53,663 nt of DNA from assembly GCA_038217425.1 (NCBI GenBank), contig JBBQPM010000022.1, positions 1 to 53,663 on the forward strand. The letters are read 5' to 3'. The notes below the pieces were generated by a model. It was not told the DNA's origin and did no database searches. It worked only from the letters and a program-made list of their open reading frames with translations. Positions 50,052 to 53,663 of this stretch are shown here, in pieces. The first letter of the stretch is position 1, and every line of letters begins with the position of its first letter. Made by a program: the position numbers and the translations under genes. Source of the DNA: JAIEPT01 sp038217425 (GTDB lineage: Bacteria > Planctomycetota > Planctomycetia > Gemmatales > Gemmataceae).

Positions 50052-52787
50052 CTACTTCTTCTTGAAATCGCCCGCCCGGCCAATCACGAGCCGCGTGTAC
50101 GGCATGTACGACGTGATCGCCTGGTTGACGTCCTTGACGGAGAGACTCGAGATGCGCTTCTCGATGTCGGCGTAAAAGTCGAACGTCCGGTCGATCACGA
50201 GGCCGGCGCTGAGCATCGCGACCAAGCTCTCGTCCTTACCGCGGGCGCCCTTCATCTTCGCGAGGTAGCCGAGCTTGCCCTTGTCGAGTTCGTCGGCCGA
50301 GACCCCTTCCTTCACGTACTTCTGCATCTCCTCCTGCACGGCGCCGTCGACCTTGTCGATGACCTTCGGATTGCAGATGGCGTAGATCTGGAAGGTGCCG
50401 ACCTTGTCTTGCGAACTGGCCTGCAGCGTCGAGCCGGCGCCGTAGGACCAGCCTTCGTTTTGCCGCAATCGTCCCATGATGCGCGAGGTGAAGCCGTCGC
50501 CAAGCAGGTAATTCGCCATAAGCGCCGACGCGTAGTCGGGGGCGTCGTCGCGGAGCTCGATCTTGAGGGCCGCGAAGTACAGGGCGTTCTCCTTGTCGTT
50601 GACCTGAATCGTCTCGCGTTCTCCCTTGACGTCGGTCTGCGCGACGTTCGTGATCCGCTGATACGGAATCTTGGACTTCCAGCCGGCGAAGAGCTGCTCG
50701 AGATCCTTGACGATGGCGTCGGGATCGAAGTCGCCCAAAAGGACGATCTCGCCCGCCTGGGCGCCGAGCTGATCTTCATAGAGACGCTTGACGTCCTTGA
50801 GGTTCAGGGCGTTCAGGCGTTCGATCGATTCTTCGAGCGTGGGCCGATAGCGGACGTTGTCCTTGGGATACGCGTTGATCTTGCGGGCGACGTAGGTGAC
50901 GGCCAGGCGCTGCGGATCGGTGAGCGCCTTCTCGAGATCCTGTTTGTCCTCGGCGCGCAGGATGTCGAACTCCTTCTCGGGGAAAGTCGGTTCGCGGAAG
51001 ACCGACTTGGCCAGGGCCAGGATCTGGGGCAGGTTCTTGCGTTTGGTTTGAAAGCTGGCGGCGAGGACGCCGAGATCGCTGCGGAAGCTGAGGGTGGAAT
51101 CGAGATTATCGATGGTGTCGAGAATCTCCTGGCGCGTGTACTTTTCGGTGCCGCGCATCATCATGGGGCCGAGGAACTCGGCCGCAGTCGCCTGGCCCTT
51201 CAGGGATTGCTCGTTGCCGAAGCGGAGGCTGAAGGAACCGATGATGGTTTCGCCGCGGGTCTTCTTGGGGAAGAGGGCGACCTTGAGGCCGTTGGAGAGC
51301 GTGAGCCGTTTGACGCGCTTCTCGATGTTTTCGGGCGTGGGCTCGAACTTTTCGCCTTCGGTGAGAGCGGCCTGGCCCTTGTAATCCTTGAGCAGGACGG
51401 CGACGTCGGGTTGCTCGGGCAGCGGCGTGCGCTGCGGCTTCTCGGTCGGGATGAACAGGCCGACGGTGCGGTTGCTGGTGAGGAAGTACTTCTCCGCCAC
51501 GCGCTGCACGTCCTTGGCGGTGACCTTTTCGACGCGGTCGCGGTAGAGGAAGAAGAGCCGCCAATCGCCCGACGCTTCGGACTCGCTGACGCGGATCGCC
51601 AGCACGGCGCTCTTGCTCATCACTTGCTTCCAATACGAGAGATACTTCTGCTTCGAGCGTTCGACTTCCTTCTCCGTCACGGGATTCTTGGCCATGTTCT
51701 CGGCGATGTCGAGCAGAATGTCGCGGACTTCCTCGGGCTTGGCGTTCTCGCCGACGTTGGCGGTGATCTCCATGACGCCCGGATCGTGTAGCGCCCAGGG
51801 CATGGCGCTAATGTCGGTCGCCTTCTTGGTCTCGACGAGCGCCTTGTACATTCGGCCGTTGGGCTCCATGTCCCAGATGTTCGAGAGGACCATGAGGGCC
51901 GCATGGTCGTCGTGGGCCATGGAGGGGATGTGGTACATCGCGGAGGCGACGGCGACTTTGCCGGCGCGGCGCAGGATGACGGTGCGTTCGCCGTCCTGCA
52001 CCGGCTCCTCGGTGTAGGTCGCGGGGATCGGCTCGGCCGGGGACTTGAGCACGCCGAAATACTTCGACATGTGCGCGAGCGCCTTGGCCTCGTCGAACTT
52101 CCCGGCGATCACCATGAGGACGTTATCGGGGCGATAGTACTTGCGGTAGAAGCCCTGAAGATTGTCGATCGGCACGCGTTCGATGTCGCTGCGGTTGCCG
52201 ATGGTCGATTTGCCGTAGTTGTGCCATTCGAAGGCGGAGGCCCAGAGACGCTGGCTGAGAACGCGTTCGGGGCTGTTCTCGCCCATCTCGAATTCGTTGC
52301 GGACGACGGTCATCTCTTTGACGAGGTCTTCGCGTTTGATGAAGCAGTTGAGCAGCCGATCGGCCTCGAAGCGGATGCCGAACTCGAGGTTGGCGTCGGT
52401 TCCGGGCATGGTTTCGTAGTAGTTGGTGCGGTCGAACCAGGTGGTGCCGTTGAAGTTGGCGCCGTGATCTTTGAGGGCCTGGTCGGCATCGGGGAAGGCC
52501 TTGCTGCCCTTGAAAAGCATGTGCTCCAGGAGGTGGGCCATGCCGGTTTCGCCGTAGCCTTCGTGCCGGGAGCCGACGAGGACGGTCATGTTGACGGTGA
52601 CGTTGCTGGCGGAGGCATCGGGGAAGAGGAGGAAGCGGACGCCGTTGGCGAAGCGGTATTCGGTGATGCCTTCGACGGCGGTGACTTTTTGGGGCTGCGG
52701 ATCTTGAGCGGACGTCAAAGCCGGCAGGCATAGAAGAAGCGTCAAGGCCGACATCGGCAGACGCGAAAAGAGGGCCCGTGGTCTCAT
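50052..52787 (-). CDS. M16-family zinc metallopeptidase, two-lobed
   Basis: 911 residues from the ATG at 52787; the frame continues upstream without a better start. Signal peptide RLPMSALTLLLCLPALTSAQ. The N-terminal M16 lobe has the inverted zinc motif HLLEH (85-89) and the downstream Glu in VRNEFEMGENSPE. The second lobe (about 490-900) has no zinc motif, as in pitrilysin-type subunits. This is a periplasmic or surface clamp peptidase that degrades short peptides. Monocistronic, divergent from the glycine-zipper lipoprotein gene. Confidence 0.92.
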   Translation of the reverse strand: MRPRALFSRLPMSALTLLLCLPALTSAQDPQPQKVTAVEGITEYRFANGVRFLLFPDASASNVTVNMTVLVGSRHEGYGETGMAHLLEHMLFKGSKAFPDADQALKDHGANFNGTTWFDRTNYYETMPGTDANLEFGIRFEADRLLNCFIKREDLVKEMTVVRNEFEMGENSPERVLSQRLWASAFEWHNYGKSTIGNRSDIERVPIDNLQGFYRKYYRPDNVLMVIAGKFDEAKALAHMSKYFGVLKSPAEPIPATYTEEPVQDGERTVILRRAGKVAVASAMYHIPSMAHDDHAALMVLSNIWDMEPNGRMYKALVETKKATDISAMPWALHDPGVMEITANVGENAKPEEVRDILLDIAENMAKNPVTEKEVERSKQKYLSYWKQVMSKSAVLAIRVSESEASGDWRLFFLYRDRVEKVTAKDVQRVAEKYFLTSNRTVGLFIPTEKPQRTPLPEQPDVAVLLKDYKGQAALTEGEKFEPTPENIEKRVKRLTLSNGLKVALFPKKTRGETIIGSFSLRFGNEQSLKGQATAAEFLGPMMMRGTEKYTRQEILDTIDNLDSTLSFRSDLGVLAASFQTKRKNLPQILALAKSVFREPTFPEKEFDILRAEDKQDLEKALTDPQRLAVTYVARKINAYPKDNVRYRPTLEESIERLNALNLKDVKRLYEDQLGAQAGEIVLLGDFDPDAIVKDLEQLFAGWKSKIPYQRITNVAQTDVKGERETIQVNDKENALYFAALKIELRDDAPDYASALMANYLLGDGFTSRIMGRLRQNEGWSYGAGSTLQASSQDKVGTFQIYAICNPKVIDKVDGAVQEEMQKYVKEGVSADELDKGKLGYLAKMKGARGKDESLVAMLSAGLVIDRTFDFYADIEKRISSLSVKDVNQAITSYMPYTRLVIGRAGDFKKK

Positions 52788-52875
52788 ACCTTGGATCTCC
52801 CGGTGGGCGATAATGGATGGGGCGCGCACGCTGACGATATTGTATGCACGTTCAGGCGGGGAAAAAAGACTCCTC

Positions 52876-52904
52876 TTGACGAGTCGACGGAAGATCGGCA
52901 TATT
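52876..52904 (+). promoter_or_regulatory. Promoter candidate for the glycine-zipper lipoprotein
   Basis: TTGACG (52876-52881), 17-bp spacer, CATATT (52899-52904). The start would be near 52911, about 40 nt before the ATG. A TACAAT box on the other strand (52844-52839) may serve the M16 gene, but its -35 is poor. Confidence 0.5.
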
Positions 52905-52951
52905 CGCCCCGCTCGAAAATGACACGGACTCTGGACCCGCAGGATTCTCCC

Positions 52952-53539
52952 ATGTTCCGCACCTTAGGCTTCTTGGGAATAGGCGTCATCACCCTCGCCG
53001 GCAGCGGTTGCCAGACCAACACCGGCACGGGGGCGGCGGTTGGCGGCGGCGTCGGGGCGCTGTTCGGCGGGCTCGTCGGCGCCGCCAGCGGCAATCCCCT
53101 CGCAGGCGCGGCCATCGGCGCAGGAGCCGGGTCTTTGCTCGGCGCCGGCGTCGGCAGCGCCGAAGATCGCCGCGAAGAACGCCACAAGCAGGCCGTCGAC
53201 GCCTATCACGCCCAGAATCCGCCCATGAGCGTCCAGGAAGTCATCCAGATGTCCCAGAGCAAAGTTCCCGATCAGACCATCATCAACCAGATCCAGGTGC
53301 GGCGCTCGCAGTTCAACCTGACCTCGACCGATCTCATCGATCTGCAGCAGCAAGGCGTGAGCCAGGGCGTCATTCAGTTCATGCAGACGTACCGCAGCGG
53401 ACCGGTGGTCGTGCATCCGGCTCGGCCCGTGGGGCGCGTGGTGTACGTGGAGGATCCGTACTACTATCCGCCGCCGCCTCCGATCGGCATCGGCATCGGT
53501 TTCGGCGTGGGGCATCATCACCACCATCGACGTTACTAG
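52952..53539 (+). CDS. Glycine-zipper lipoprotein
   Basis: 195 residues from the ATG at 52952. The signal peptide ends in the lipobox LAGSGC, giving a lipid-anchored protein. A glycine zipper follows (about 27-65, GGGVGALFGGLVGAASGNPL and AIGAGAGSLLGAGVG), which can span or line a membrane. The middle SVQEVIQMSQSKVPDQTIIN and IDLQQQGVSQGVIQFMQ looks like a repeated helical motif. The end is Pro/Tyr and Gly/Ile-rich with a final run of five His. It is probably an outer-membrane or envelope-stress lipoprotein; no enzyme role is seen. Confidence 0.82.
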   Translation: MFRTLGFLGIGVITLAGSGCQTNTGTGAAVGGGVGALFGGLVGAASGNPLAGAAIGAGAGSLLGAGVGSAEDRREERHKQAVDAYHAQNPPMSVQEVIQMSQSKVPDQTIINQIQVRRSQFNLTSTDLIDLQQQGVSQGVIQFMQTYRSGPVVVHPARPVGRVVYVEDPYYYPPPPPIGIGIGFGVGHHHHHRRY

Positions 53540-53603
53540 TTGGACAGCGCCACTTTTCCACTACCTTCTAACGTAAACTGAATGAGTAAAGTAGTTTGCA
53601 TTT

Positions 53604-53656
53604 ACCCCGAAGGGGTTGGATCTCAAAGCCCTGGGTTGCGTACTCGCAACCCAGGG
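53604..53656. terminator. Two hairpins after the last gene
   Basis: A small stem ACCCC / GGGGT (53604-53616) and a perfect 12-bp stem CCCTGGGTTGCG / CGCAACCCAGGG with loop TACT (53629-53656). They lie 64 bp past the lipoprotein stop and may belong to a further intergenic repeat cut by the window end. Confidence 0.6.
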
Positions 53657-53663
53657 ACCAAAG

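Overview
The window looks like chromosomal DNA of a planctomycete, most likely a Gemmataceae-type bacterium. Lineage evidence read from the sequence: GC-rich coding DNA with many ATGA start/stop overlaps, a TIGR03000-type protein, a double-length UvrA (also known from chlamydiae, the sister group), an exosortase with an EpsI partner, a DUF556/MfnB enzyme, acidic Flp-like pilins of planctomycete type, and very abundant intergenic palindromes. No rRNA or tRNA gene, CRISPR array, transposase or phage gene was found. One structural RNA, the small SRP RNA, was recognised by eye on the minus strand near 20.95 kb.

Layout. 0-2 kb (minus): end of a Tad/Flp pilus operon (Flp-like pilin, prepilin peptidase, TadE-like pseudopilin, CpaB cut by the window edge) with its own promoter. 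2.3-8.4 kb (minus): exosortase, EpsI-like partner and a giant TPR protein, probably one export or sorting operon. 8.6-13.3 kb (plus): arginine decarboxylase, phosphoglycerate dehydrogenase, and a flippase-like membrane protein translationally coupled to the latter. 13.4-17.2 kb (minus): PDZ protein, decayed vapC, then a tightly coupled ArgG-like / ASCH / MfnB operon, divergent from purB. 19-23 kb (minus): kinase, ferredoxin-NADP reductase, SRP RNA, two cyclophilins, CBS protein. 23.3-27.4 kb (plus): selD, sulfotransferase, a secreted protein, acyl-ACP desaturase. 27.6-34.3 kb: an unrecognised conserved protein, a membrane protein, an HD-GYP protein, a Gly/Tyr-rich TIGR03000 protein, two exported proteins and a type-II prepilin. 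34.6-37.2 kb: Fur-type hemP, a higBA toxin-antitoxin pair bracketed by two repeats, and an HtrA-like protease. 37.5-47.4 kb (plus): rtcB, an inserted DKNYY-ankyrin gene, and the giant uvrA. 47.3-53.6 kb: pgi, a metallo-beta-lactamase-fold hydrolase, an M16 peptidase and a glycine-zipper lipoprotein.

The most striking non-gene signal is a set of intergenic elements of 60-130 bp. Four copies (14.8, 34.8, 35.6 and 49.0 kb) share a 28-base arm at both ends in inverted orientation. Each arm is itself a hairpin, and the interior is variable. This is the architecture of REPINs (paired REP sequences). A second family with the same plan has two copies, and several other long palindromes are single-copy here. 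Many start at or within a few bases of a stop codon. Two near-identical copies in direct orientation bracket higBA, and another copy lies where the 5' part of a vapC gene is missing.

The second signal is a 61-bp imperfect direct repeat of the rtcB 3' end. It flanks the DKNYY-ankyrin gene, as if a 1.3-kb cassette had integrated at the end of rtcB and left the gene intact. The third is the UvrA protein, with four complete ATPase sites and a C-terminal extension made of two copies of an unrecognised domain of about 150 residues.
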